Origin: JAKLIX01 sp964605655
Lineage (GTDB): Bacteria; Bacteroidota; Bacteroidia; Bacteroidales; CAIXZF01
Assembly: GCA_964605655.1 (NCBI GenBank)
Contig: CAZSDK010000006.1
Coordinates: 73,921 to 137,920 of the forward strand
Length of the DNA: 64,000 nt
Direction: 5' to 3'
Part shown: positions 1 to 7,948 of the stretch, piece after piece
Numbering within the stretch: the stretch's first letter is position 1
How the letters are laid out: each line of letters begins with the position of its first letter
The notes under the pieces: model-generated
Seen by the model: only the letters and a program-made list of their open reading frames with translations
Database searches by the model: none
What the model was told of the DNA's origin: nothing
Translations under genes and position numbers: made by a program

Positions 1-859
1 AGACCAGCACCAGGATTTTGGGGTTGCCAGGGTCCGGATAAGCCTGTACAGGATTTCCAATCCCCTGGTCGACAAAATAATGACCGATCTGGCTCACTGA
101 ATCCGGATGCAGGGTCTCGTTATAAACCAGTTTCAGACTATGATCATTTTCCACGGTTAGAGTTTGGAATACTGGTGCTTGATGATCAACTACCCAGGAT
201 TTGACCTCCACCTCATCAAAGTAGAATTTCGTAGCATTGCTCGAGGTGTAATGGCATAAAAACCCGAACCATGAGGCAGAATGAAAGGTGGTATCCTGCC
301 CGGAGGCCATAAGATACCAGATGCCTCCTCCGGAGGTGTCGGCATAAACCGACCAGTTCCCGTTCAGGTCGCGGGTCACTTTCACCCTGAGCGAAAAGGA
401 AGAAGCCAGCATCCCGTCCGGCCCGCGACACACGGAAGTCCGCTGGTTGCCTTCCTGCCTGAAAAGCTCCGGGGCATCGAGGGAACCGGCTTCCCCAAAC
501 TGCAGGTAATATCCGTTCACCGCATTTCCCAAATCCGGCTGGTCCGACACCAGGTAGACCCTGGCATAATTGTTCGACGAAGGGCTGAACGACAACCTGA
601 TCCAGAATGACCACTCGGTGCTGTCGATGAGTTGACTGGAGGTGACCAGAGAGGAAGAATCGGTCCCCGAAGCTGCCAAATGCAGCTGGAGACTCGCATT
701 TACCTCAAAATCAACGGTATCCCCAACCCAGACAGGGTCGTTCAAAAATTCACCATCTGAAAAATCATCCAGAACCTGTCCGGAGACATTCAAGCAGGAG
801 CGACACAAAAAAAATAAAATAAATTGTAAAAGCCCCAGTTTCCTAATCTTCCAACACAA
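1..859 (-). CDS. Lamin-tail-type T9SS surface protein, N-terminal part (runs off window)
   Basis: Reading leftwards from just inside the end of rnr, an open frame continues to base 1 without a stop. It begins with a hydrophobic signal-peptide-like stretch (LLQFILFFLCRSCLNVSGQ), then DDFSDGEFLNDPVWVGD, WSFWIRLSFSPSSNN, YYLQFGEAGS and DGMLASSFSLRVKV. This succession is typical of the N-terminal beta-sandwich of Bacteroidota lamin-tail-domain / gliding-motility-associated proteins. It continues into a bacterial Ig-like stretch (APVFQTLTVENDHSLKLVYNE). No ATG fits: a TTG at 859, overlapping the rnr 3' end by 17 bases, is the most plausible start, and a CTG at 838 is the alternative. The C terminus, where a lamin-tail and a sorting domain would be expected, lies outside the window. 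Family placement is by recalled sequence pattern; function is unknown, probably cell-surface. Confidence 0.72.
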   Translation of the reverse strand, partial: MCWKIRKLGLLQFILFFLCRSCLNVSGQVLDDFSDGEFLNDPVWVGDTVDFEVNASLQLHLAASGTDSSSLVTSSQLIDSTEWSFWIRLSFSPSSNNYARVYLVSDQPDLGNAVNGYYLQFGEAGSLDAPELFRQEGNQRTSVCRGPDGMLASSFSLRVKVTRDLNGNWSVYADTSGGGIWYLMASGQDTTFHSASWFGFLCHYTSSNATKFYFDEVEVKSWVVDHQAPVFQTLTVENDHSLKLVYNETLHPDSVSQIGHYFVDQGIGNPVQAYPDPGNPKILVLV

Positions 860-3008
860 AATCAAAATCCATCTGCTTTCGGGGCAGGTCAATATGACGG
901 ATTACCACGGTCACCGCATCTCCCAGCCTGTATTCCCTGCCATGTTTATATCCAATCACCTTATAATTGTCCTCATCGAGGTAATAATAATCATCCTGAA
1001 GGTTCTTCAGGGGAACCATTCCTTCGCCTTTGTTGATGTCGAGCTCGACATAAATACCCCATTTGCTGACTCCCGAGATCAGGCCGGTAAACTCCTGGCC
1101 TATCTTGTCTAGGAGGAATTCAGCCTGTTTGTATTTGACACTGGCCCGTTCTGCCTCCACCGCATTGCGCTCCATGTCGGAAGCATGTTTGCAATGAGCC
1201 TCATATTCTTCCTGCGATACCGACGGTTTGCCTTTCTGGTACATCTCCAGCAGCCGGTGCACCATCAGGTCGGGATACCGCCTGATGGGAGAAGTGAAGT
1301 GGGTGTAATAGGGGAAAGCCAGCCCGTAATGACCAATATTCTTGGTGGAATAAATGGCTTTTGCCATGGTGCGTATGGCGATGGTCTCCACCAGGTTCTC
1401 CTCACCTTTTCCGGAAATATCTTCAAACAACTTGTTGAGACTGTCGGACAAGAATTTTCGCGAGCTGGTCTTTACGGAATAGCCCAGTTTCCTTACAAAC
1501 TCGGCAAAGACCTCTAATTTTTCGAGGTTGGGACTGTCGTGTATCCGGTAAACAAAAGTCTTGACCGGCGCCTGGCCTTTTCTTCTTCCGATAAACTCAG
1601 CCACTTTTTTGTTGGCCAGCAGCATGAAATCCTCAATAAGCCAGTTGGCTTCCTTTTGTTCTTTGATAAAGGCTTCCACCGGTTTGCCGTTCTCATCAAG
1701 CCTGAATTTCACTTCTTTCGACTTGAAGTTGATGGATCCTTTTTTGAAGCGGTCATTCCGGAGTTTCTGTGCCAGGCCATGCAATATCATCAGCTCTTCC
1801 TTAAAATCACCTTCAGCACCTTCAATGATCTGTTGCACCTCCTCATAATGATACCTGCGTTTGGAACGGATGACGGTCTTTCCGAACCATTCCTCCGTCA
1901 CCTCTCCTTTGGCGCTCATCTGAAAGACGGCCGAAAAACAGAGTTTGTCCTCCTCCGGCCGTAACGAACATACATTATTGGAAAGCTTCTCCGGTAACAT
2001 GGGGTAGGTCCTGTCCACCAGGTACACGGAGGTACCTCTCTCATAAGCCTCCTGGTCGATCGCCATTCCGGGCCTTACATAATGCGAGACATCCGCGATA
2101 TGCACGCCAACCTCCCAGGCTCCGTTGTCTAATTTCCTCAGCGACAAAGCATCGTCAAAGTCTTTGGCATCGATGGGGTCGATGGTGCAGGTGAAATATG
2201 GCCTGAAGTCTTTCCTTCCCTCCAGATCCTTGTCGGTGGGGGTATCAGGAATCTTCCTGGCTTCTGTCTCAGCAACCTTTGTGAAAGAGAGAGGAAAGTC
2301 AAAACCTGCCAGTATAGACCTCATTTCCACCTCGTTATCTCCTGGTTTGCCCAACACCTCCACGACTTCCCCGAAAGGATTCCTGGAATGTTCCGGCCAA
2401 TCCGTCAAACGTACGATGGCTTTTTCGCCATGCCTGGCTCCCTGCAGCTTACCGGGTTCAAGGACGATATCCACGGGCATCACGATCTGATCTGGTATCA
2501 GAAAAGCATGTTTCCCTGAAATATGCACTGTTCCAACAAACTGGGTCTTCGCTCTCCCGATGATTTCGAGCACCTGTCCCTCAAGCTTCTTTCCCGACCT
2601 CCTCGGAAACAGCAACACCCTCACCCTGTCACCATTCAGCGACCGGTTCGTATTATTGGGAGCAATGTAGATGTCTTCATCCACACCCTCAGCAGTCACA
2701 TAAGCCTTCCCCGTCTGCTTCATATCCACCACACCCTCCACCGTGTTCCGGTGACTGGGCTGCCGGACTTTCGCAGGATTCAGCTTGTACTTCCCTCTCT
2801 TCGCTTCCACAATCTCCCCGGCTTCACAGAGTTCCAGCAGGATCATCCTCACCAGCTCACGGCTTGCCTTATCCGAAATTCCCAGTTGCCCGGAAACCTG
2901 ACGGAAATTGTAACCCCCGAAAGGGTTCGCAATGAAAAGATTCAAAACCTGGTTGGCAAAAGTGTTCCTACCCGATTTCCTGCTTACTTTTACACTCTTT
3001 TTCGACAT
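843..3008 (-). CDS. rnr: Ribonuclease R
   Basis: Processive 3'-5' exoribonuclease that degrades structured RNA in the cytoplasm. The product is 721 residues from the chosen ATG. It carries an N-terminal winged-helix stretch (NPFGGYNFRQVSGQLGISDK), cold-shock/OB domains, the RNB catalytic domain with the acidic cluster DPIDAKDFDDALS and the downstream GVHIADVSHYV, and a C-terminal S1 domain (FTGLISGVSKWGIYVELD). Length and order match the RNase II/R family. An upstream in-frame ATG at 3050 would add 14 residues, but the ATG at 3008 gives the normal MSKKS start with an AAGG-type sequence just upstream. It is transcribed away from the LD-carboxypeptidase gene, and the next gene on the same strand starts inside its 3' end. 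Confidence 0.95.
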   Translation of the reverse strand: MSKKSVKVSRKSGRNTFANQVLNLFIANPFGGYNFRQVSGQLGISDKASRELVRMILLELCEAGEIVEAKRGKYKLNPAKVRQPSHRNTVEGVVDMKQTGKAYVTAEGVDEDIYIAPNNTNRSLNGDRVRVLLFPRRSGKKLEGQVLEIIGRAKTQFVGTVHISGKHAFLIPDQIVMPVDIVLEPGKLQGARHGEKAIVRLTDWPEHSRNPFGEVVEVLGKPGDNEVEMRSILAGFDFPLSFTKVAETEARKIPDTPTDKDLEGRKDFRPYFTCTIDPIDAKDFDDALSLRKLDNGAWEVGVHIADVSHYVRPGMAIDQEAYERGTSVYLVDRTYPMLPEKLSNNVCSLRPEEDKLCFSAVFQMSAKGEVTEEWFGKTVIRSKRRYHYEEVQQIIEGAEGDFKEELMILHGLAQKLRNDRFKKGSINFKSKEVKFRLDENGKPVEAFIKEQKEANWLIEDFMLLANKKVAEFIGRRKGQAPVKTFVYRIHDSPNLEKLEVFAEFVRKLGYSVKTSSRKFLSDSLNKLFEDISGKGEENLVETIAIRTMAKAIYSTKNIGHYGLAFPYYTHFTSPIRRYPDLMVHRLLEMYQKGKPSVSQEEYEAHCKHASDMERNAVEAERASVKYKQAEFLLDKIGQEFTGLISGVSKWGIYVELDINKGEGMVPLKNLQDDYYYLDEDNYKVIGYKHGREYRLGDAVTVVIRHIDLPRKQMDFDFVLED

Positions 3009-3082
3009 GATAACCTTGATTTTACAGTAATTTTCGATAAAAGTAACCATTAAATTTCCAAAAGCGGGGTTTCATCCATATA

Positions 3083-3090
3083 TATGTTTG
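3083..3090 (+). promoter_or_regulatory. Putative -7 box of the LD-carboxypeptidase operon
   Basis: TATGTTTG matches the Bacteroidota -7 consensus TAnnTTTG and lies 46 bases before the ATG at 3137. No clear TTG -33 element is seen at the expected spacing. Confidence 0.4.
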
Positions 3091-3136
3091 AAAAGCAAAA
3101 AATGGAAAAAATAGACGAAAAAATTTTTAAATTGTT

Positions 3137-4048
3137 ATGAATCAGTTTATTACCCCGGACCCTCTGAAACCCGGAGATAAAGTCGGGATCATAGCCCCCG
3201 CCAGGAGTGTCGCCCCGGAAGAAATGGAACCGGCTATAGCCCAGCTGCGTTCCTGGGGACTGGAGGTCGCCCTGGGAAAGCACCTGTATAAAAAACACAG
3301 GCAGTTTGCAGGAAGGGAGATCGACCGCATGGACGACCTCCAGGCGATGATGGACGATAAGGAGATCAAAGCTATTTTTTGTGCCCGTGGCGGGTATGGC
3401 ACCTTACAAATCATCGACAGCCTGTGTATTGAAAACCTGGTGCGCTATCCCAAATGGGTGGTCGGTTTCAGTGATATTACAGTCCTGCTCAGCCACCTGA
3501 TGCAGCGCTGCCGGATTAAAACCATCCACGGCATCATGCCCTACAATTTCATTCATAACAAACTCGCCCCCGAAAGCATCGAAAGCCTGAGAAAGGCACT
3601 TTTTGGAGAATCCCTTAAATATCAATGGAAAGGCCATGAGCTTAACCGTAAAGGGACCGCTCAGGGAATCCTGACAGGAGGCAACCTTTCCTTGCTGTAT
3701 GCTATGATCGACAGCCCTTCTGAAGTGGATGGAGAAGGCAAGATCCTGTTTATCGAAGAACTGGATGAGTACCTCTATCATATTGAAAGAATGATGATCG
3801 CCCTGAAACGTTCAGGCAGACTTTCCAGGCTGGCGGGACTGATCATCGGGGGACTGACAGACCTGAAAGACAACCAGATCCCCTTTGGGAAGACTGTGGA
3901 GGAGATCATTGCAGATACCACGAATGATTTTTCCTACCCCCTGGCTTTCGGACTGCCTTCCGGTCATGAAGACACCAACCTGAGCCTCATCCTGGGTAAT
4001 GAAGTAATACTTGATGTAAATAAGGATGTTACATTGAAATTCCTATAG
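3137..4048 (+). CDS. LD-carboxypeptidase (peptidase family S66)
   Basis: Probable murein tetrapeptide LD-carboxypeptidase, which removes the terminal D-alanine from muropeptides during peptidoglycan recycling. The 303-residue product has the family signature GDKVGIIAPARSV at the start and CARGGYGTLQIID around residue 85. All three triad candidates are present: nucleophile Ser112 in VVGFSDIT, Glu207 or 208 in LFIEELDEYLYHIERM, and His277 in LPSGHEDTN. There is no signal peptide, in keeping with a cytoplasmic enzyme. The yraN-family gene follows after 8 bases, so the two are probably co-transcribed. Confidence 0.93.
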   Translation: MNQFITPDPLKPGDKVGIIAPARSVAPEEMEPAIAQLRSWGLEVALGKHLYKKHRQFAGREIDRMDDLQAMMDDKEIKAIFCARGGYGTLQIIDSLCIENLVRYPKWVVGFSDITVLLSHLMQRCRIKTIHGIMPYNFIHNKLAPESIESLRKALFGESLKYQWKGHELNRKGTAQGILTGGNLSLLYAMIDSPSEVDGEGKILFIEELDEYLYHIERMMIALKRSGRLSRLAGLIIGGLTDLKDNQIPFGKTVEEIIADTTNDFSYPLAFGLPSGHEDTNLSLILGNEVILDVNKDVTLKFL

Positions 4049-4056
4049 TTATAACA

Positions 4057-4428
4057 ATGAATGATAAACAGGAAACGGGGATAAAGGGAGAGGAGATGGC
4101 AGCGAAATTCCTGAAAGAAAAGGGCTTTACCATCCTGGAGACCAACTGGAGATTTGGTCATAATGAAATTGACATCCTGGCCAAGGACAAAGATTTCCTG
4201 GTGGTGGTCGAGGTAAAGACCCGGAAAGGAACTCCTTTGCTGGAACCCGAGGTGGCGGTCGACAACAACAAACAACGGTTTCTCATCAAAGCCGTCAATC
4301 ACTATATCCGGTTTAAAAACATCAACCTGGAGACTCGTTTCGACATTGTTGCCATCACCCTGAAAGGCGACGATGCTGTGATTCATCACATTGTGGATGC
4401 CTTTTATCCGAGACTCCAGCGAATTTGA
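4057..4428 (+). CDS. YraN family protein (UPF0102, endonuclease-like fold)
   Basis: This small 123-residue protein of the UPF0102/YraN family has a restriction-endonuclease-like core. Visible hallmarks are KGEEMAAKFLKEKGF, NWRFGHNEIDILAKD and VVVEVKTRKG, the acidic/lysine pattern (E..EID..E.K) of a PD-(D/E)xK nuclease active site. The biological role of this family is not settled; a nucleic-acid processing role is inferred from the fold. It sits 8 bases downstream of the LD-carboxypeptidase gene and 52 bases upstream of the pseudouridine synthase gene, all on the same strand. Confidence 0.9.
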   Translation: MNDKQETGIKGEEMAAKFLKEKGFTILETNWRFGHNEIDILAKDKDFLVVVEVKTRKGTPLLEPEVAVDNNKQRFLIKAVNHYIRFKNINLETRFDIVAITLKGDDAVIHHIVDAFYPRLQRI

Positions 4429-4440
4429 ACCAAATAGGTG

Positions 4441-4448
4441 TACCTTTG
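4441..4448 (+). promoter_or_regulatory. Putative -7 box for the pseudouridine synthase gene
   Basis: TACCTTTG matches TAnnTTTG and lies 32 bases before the ATG at 4481. A TTTG occurs at 4424-4427, but the spacing of 13 is shorter than usual, so only the -7 element is convincing. Confidence 0.45.
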
Positions 4449-4480
4449 CGGAAAATTGTGATTTTCAATAACTAAAGAAA

Positions 4481-6235
4481 ATGGAAAAACCCAGGAAGCC
4501 GTCCGGCAACAGAAAGAAAAAACTCGGTACTAAAAAACCGGCCGGCCATGCCAAATCTGCCACCAAAAAAAGTGGATACCCGAAGAAAGAGAGAGGTGGA
4601 GATTTGAGCCAGAGAAAACCCTATAAAAGGAGAACGGAGGATGGAGAAGAGAGCCCGAAAAGACCATACCAAAGGAGAACGGAGGATGGGGATTTGAGCC
4701 AGAGAAGACCCAGAATGAGAACAGAAGACAAGGAGGAGAGACCAAGAAGACCCTACCAGAGGAGAACGGAGGATGGGGATTCGAGCCAGAGTAGTCCCAG
4801 AAGACCATACCAAAGGAGAAATGAGGATGGGGATTCGAGCCAGAGCAGTCCCAGAAGACCTTATCAAAGGAGAACGGAGGACAGGGAAGAGAGACCAAGA
4901 AGACCCTACCAGAGGAGAACGGAGGATAGCGAAGAACGTCCCAGAAGACCTTATCAAAGGCGAACGGAGGATAGGGAAGAGAGACCAAGAAGACCCTACC
5001 AGAGGAGAACGGAGGATGGGGATTCGAGCCAGAGCAGTCCCAGAAGACCTTATCAAAGGAGAACCGAAGACAGGGAGGAGAGACCAAGAAGACCCTACCA
5101 AAGGAGAACTGAGGACAGCGAAGAACGTCCCAGAAGACCTTACCAAAAAAGAACAGAGGACAGAGAAGAGAGACCGAAAAGACCCTACCAAAGGAGAACA
5201 GAAGGCGGGGAAGATCGCCCCAGAAGACCCTACCAAAGAAGAACGGAGGGCGGAGAAGATAGCCCCAGAAGACCTTACCAAAGAAGAACGGAGGGCGGAG
5301 AAGAGAGACCAAAAAGACCCTACCAAAGGAGAACGGAGGACAGGGAGGAAGGCCAGAGCAGGCCTTACCAGAGAAGAAGCGATGACTGGAAAGACAGCGA
5401 CAGTAAGCCGTTCAGGAAAAAGTCGTATGGCAAAGATGAGGATTCCTACCGGCCGGTAAGAAAGAACTACGAAAAGAAAAGTTCGCCAAGAACACCTTCC
5501 AGGAAGCAGAACGCACCGGAAGGGTCCATCAGGCTGAACAAGTATATTGCCGACGCCGGCGTGTGTTCCCGCAGGGAAGCGGACGATCTGATCGTCTCCG
5601 GCGCCGTGAAAGTGAATGGGGTGATTATAACCGTGCTGGGGACTAAAATCCTGCCGACCGATAAAGTCCAGATCGGCGACCAGACCCTGTCAAGGGAGAC
5701 ACTCAAATACGTGTTGCTCAACAAGCCCAAAGGTTATATCACCACCCTCGAGGACCCGGAAGGAAGAAAGACCGTGATGTTCCTTGTAAGGGATGCCTGC
5801 AGGGAAAGAATCTATCCCGTAGGCCGCCTCGACCGCAACACCACCGGTGTGCTCTTATTTACCAACGATGGGGAGATCACCAAAAAACTCACCCATCCCA
5901 AGCATGGCATACGTAAAGTGTATCACGTGGTGCTGGACCAGCCCCTCGAAGCCAAAGACCTGGAGACCATCGAAAACGGACTGGAAGTGGAGGATGGGTT
6001 TATCAAAGTAGACGCCATCGCTGTGCTGGGCGATGGAAAAGACAAGCGCCAGCTGGGTATAGAGATCCACTCGGGCAGAAACCGCATCGTCAGGAAGATC
6101 TTCGAAACCCTCGGCTATTCCATCAGCACGCTCGACAGGGTCATATTCGCCGGGCTCACCAAAAAAGACCTGCCCCGGGGCAGGTGGAGGTTCCTCACCA
6201 AGGACGAGGTGAACTTCCTCAAGATGCTGGGGTAA
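4481..6235 (+). CDS. RsuA/RluB-family rRNA pseudouridine synthase with long Arg/Glu-rich repeat N-terminus
   Basis: Isomerises uridine to pseudouridine in rRNA. Residues 1 to about 345 are a low-complexity, highly charged extension. It is built from about 17 imperfect copies of a 15- or 18-residue unit of the type RRPYQRRTEDGEERP or RRPYQRRTEDGDSSQSSP. The conserved enzyme follows: an S4 RNA-binding domain (IRLNKYIADAGVCSRREADD, from about 350), then the catalytic core with Asp451 in VGRLDRNTTGVLLFTNDGE, and KGYITTLEDPEGR upstream. Bacteroidota orthologues often carry a basic, disordered N-terminal tail, but this one exceeds the enzyme itself in length. The tail probably binds RNA non-specifically. 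The repeat DNA is prone to slippage, so copy number may differ between strains or assemblies. Confidence 0.92.
   Translation: MEKPRKPSGNRKKKLGTKKPAGHAKSATKKSGYPKKERGGDLSQRKPYKRRTEDGEESPKRPYQRRTEDGDLSQRRPRMRTEDKEERPRRPYQRRTEDGDSSQSSPRRPYQRRNEDGDSSQSSPRRPYQRRTEDREERPRRPYQRRTEDSEERPRRPYQRRTEDREERPRRPYQRRTEDGDSSQSSPRRPYQRRTEDREERPRRPYQRRTEDSEERPRRPYQKRTEDREERPKRPYQRRTEGGEDRPRRPYQRRTEGGEDSPRRPYQRRTEGGEERPKRPYQRRTEDREEGQSRPYQRRSDDWKDSDSKPFRKKSYGKDEDSYRPVRKNYEKKSSPRTPSRKQNAPEGSIRLNKYIADAGVCSRREADDLIVSGAVKVNGVIITVLGTKILPTDKVQIGDQTLSRETLKYVLLNKPKGYITTLEDPEGRKTVMFLVRDACRERIYPVGRLDRNTTGVLLFTNDGEITKKLTHPKHGIRKVYHVVLDQPLEAKDLETIENGLEVEDGFIKVDAIAVLGDGKDKRQLGIEIHSGRNRIVRKIFETLGYSISTLDRVIFAGLTKKDLPRGRWRFLTKDEVNFLKMLG
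4616..5390 (+). repeat. Coding tandem repeat, 45-bp and 54-bp units
   Basis: About 17 imperfect in-frame units encode RRPYQRRTED-type peptides. Two unit lengths alternate: 45 bp, and 54 bp when SSQSSP is inserted. The DNA is strongly purine-biased on the plus strand. The mirror reading frames on the minus strand are open only because of this composition. Confidence 0.95.
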
Positions 6236-6298
6236 AAACACCGGCCCCTTCTCATGTCATAGATGCAAAATCTTGCTTCAGAAACGTTTTGCTTTATC

Positions 6299-6322
6299 GT
6301 CATCCTGAGCGGAGTCGAAGGA
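6299..6322 (+). repeat. Dispersed intergenic repeat GTCATnnTGAGCGnAGTCGA, copy 1
   Basis: This is the same core as at 13773-13794 (inverted), 13814-13842 and 15017-15040. All copies are intergenic or at a gene edge. Such short repeats are widespread in environmental bacteria; no transposase gene is linked here. Confidence 0.75.
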
Positions 6323-6385
6323 TGGCTGTTGTAGTCTCAAAATAACAAACTACTCTAAGTCTGATATTTCGCTAATTATTATCAA

Positions 6386-7762
6386 ATGCACCATACAAAG
6401 ACAAGCGAAACTTCAATTAATTACAAAAAGGCCATAACCGGAATACGAGTTATTTCCTTGATCTCCAGAGTTTTCATTTTGATGATGGTGATTTCATCTT
6501 CTGTATCCTTCGCACAGAACCCTGCTCCGGCACTCGTAGGGTACTTCCATAACTGGGACAACGCTCTTGCTCCCTATATACCTCTCAACCAGGTGGATGC
6601 CCGCTATAATGTCATCGATGTGGCCTTTGCCATGCCCAAATCAGGTACCACCTATAAAATGGAGTTCCTGCCTGAAATGGTGAACCCCTCGGCTTTCATC
6701 TCGCAACTGCAGACCCTTCAGTCTCAGGGGAAGAAGGTCCTGATCAGCATCGGAGGGGCCACGGCTCCCGTGATCTTACACAACGGAGCAGAACGGGACA
6801 CCTTCGTTGCCACCATGTCGTTCATCCTGAATACCTATGGATTCGACGGGATAGATATCGACCTGGAAGGCAACTCCCTGATGATCTCCGGCGGGACCAT
6901 CGCCAGCCCGGTGGACCAGCCCGTCATTAACCTGATCGAAGGGATACGCCAGATCATGGCGGGCTATTATCAGCAGCACCAGCACCGGATGATGCTCACC
7001 ATGGCCCCGGAGACAGCGTATGTGCAAGGGGGACAGTCGGCATACGGGAGCATCTGGGGCGCCTATCTGCCGGTTATCGACGCATTGAGGGATTCCATTG
7101 AGATATTGCATGTACAGTTGTACAACAGCGGCACCATGTTCGGCATCGACGGAGGGATCTACACCCAGGGTACCGCCGACTTCATCGTGGCCATGTGCGA
7201 AGCCGTGATCCAGGGATTCAACACCAGCGGGGGCTATTTTGCCGGATTGCCTGAAACCAAGGTCGCTGCCGGATTGCCGGCCTGCATCCTTTCAGCCGGC
7301 GGAGGATACACCGATCCGGATACCGTGGCTGCCGCCATCCGTTACCTCCTGGGAACAGGACCCCGGCCCGGGACCTATACGCTGGCAGACACGGCAGGAT
7401 ATCCCGGCTTCAGGGGCATGATGACCTGGAGCATCAACTGGGACGCAGCATTTGCCTGCGGTGGGAGCTACCTCTTCGCCCAGAATTATGAAGACCTTTT
7501 CGGGGTGAACACCTCTGTACCCACCCTGGACCAGGATGACGGCCTCCGGGTCTATCCCAACCCCGCCACCTCCCTGGTTCATGTTGAGATTTTGAAGCCC
7601 CAATCCTCTCCGTCGTTTATCCGGATCTTCAACAGTACCGGTTCTCTGGTTTACGAAAAACCCATGGAGGAATCATCCTTTGACATCGACCTTGCCCATC
7701 TTTCCAGGGGTATCTATTACCTCACCGTCGATGGCTCAGGAGTGAAGTTAGTGTTACGGTAA
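6386..7762 (+). CDS. Secreted GH18 chitinase-like protein with T9SS type A sorting domain
   Basis: Probable extracellular endo-chitinase or related GH18 hydrolase acting on beta-1,4-GlcNAc polymers. The 458-residue precursor has a long N region and a hydrophobic signal peptide ending near SFAQ (residues 41-44). It has the GH18 strand motif VLISIGGAT at 118-125 and a complete catalytic DxxDxDxE in YGFDGIDIDLEG (Asp154, Asp157, Asp159, acid Glu161). From about residue 385 a T9SS type A sorting domain follows (LRVYPNPATSLVHVEI ... LSRGIYYLTVDG), ending at LVLR. Export would be Sec plus type IX, with surface anchoring or release. It stands alone; the 3' end is followed after 21 bases by an 8-bp-period array. 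Confidence 0.93.
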   Translation: MHHTKTSETSINYKKAITGIRVISLISRVFILMMVISSSVSFAQNPAPALVGYFHNWDNALAPYIPLNQVDARYNVIDVAFAMPKSGTTYKMEFLPEMVNPSAFISQLQTLQSQGKKVLISIGGATAPVILHNGAERDTFVATMSFILNTYGFDGIDIDLEGNSLMISGGTIASPVDQPVINLIEGIRQIMAGYYQQHQHRMMLTMAPETAYVQGGQSAYGSIWGAYLPVIDALRDSIEILHVQLYNSGTMFGIDGGIYTQGTADFIVAMCEAVIQGFNTSGGYFAGLPETKVAAGLPACILSAGGGYTDPDTVAAAIRYLLGTGPRPGTYTLADTAGYPGFRGMMTWSINWDAAFACGGSYLFAQNYEDLFGVNTSVPTLDQDDGLRVYPNPATSLVHVEILKPQSSPSFIRIFNSTGSLVYEKPMEESSFDIDLAHLSRGIYYLTVDGSGVKLVLR

Positions 7763-7783
7763 ACTATTTATAACGAGGTAGTG

Positions 7784-7939
7784 TACCAATGTACCAGTGG
7801 ACCAATGTACCAGTGTACCAATGTACCAGTGGACCAATGTACCAGTGGACCAGTGGACCAATGTACCAGTGGATCAGTGTACCAATGTACCAATGTACCA
7901 GTGAATCAATTACTGGTAAACTGGTAAACTGGTAAACTG
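7784..7939. repeat. 8-bp-period tandem array A, switching orientation
   Basis: Fifteen consecutive 8-mers of the form KAYCARTG (TACCAATG, TACCAGTG, GACCAGTG and similar; one GATCAGTG) run from 7784 to 7903. After a bridging AATCAATT come about 3.5 copies of ACTGGTAA, the reverse complement of the same unit. The array fills nearly the whole gap between the converging chitinase and FISUMP genes. Forward and reverse units can pair, so a transcript from either gene could fold into a hairpin. A second array of the same family is at 10765-10880. Confidence 0.95.
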
Positions 7940-7948
7940 AGATTCAAC

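Noticed and set aside
4472..5326. Long minus-strand frames opposite the charged repeat
   Set aside because: They are periodic mirror translations of the RRPYQRRTED repeats.
4616..5390. 45/54-bp repeats considered as a CRISPR array
   Set aside because: The repeats are in frame and continuous with a coding sequence that ends in a conserved enzyme.
7784..7939. Tandem array considered as a CRISPR
   Set aside because: The unit is 8 bp with no spacers and no cas genes nearby; the same applies to the 13-bp and 7-bp arrays.
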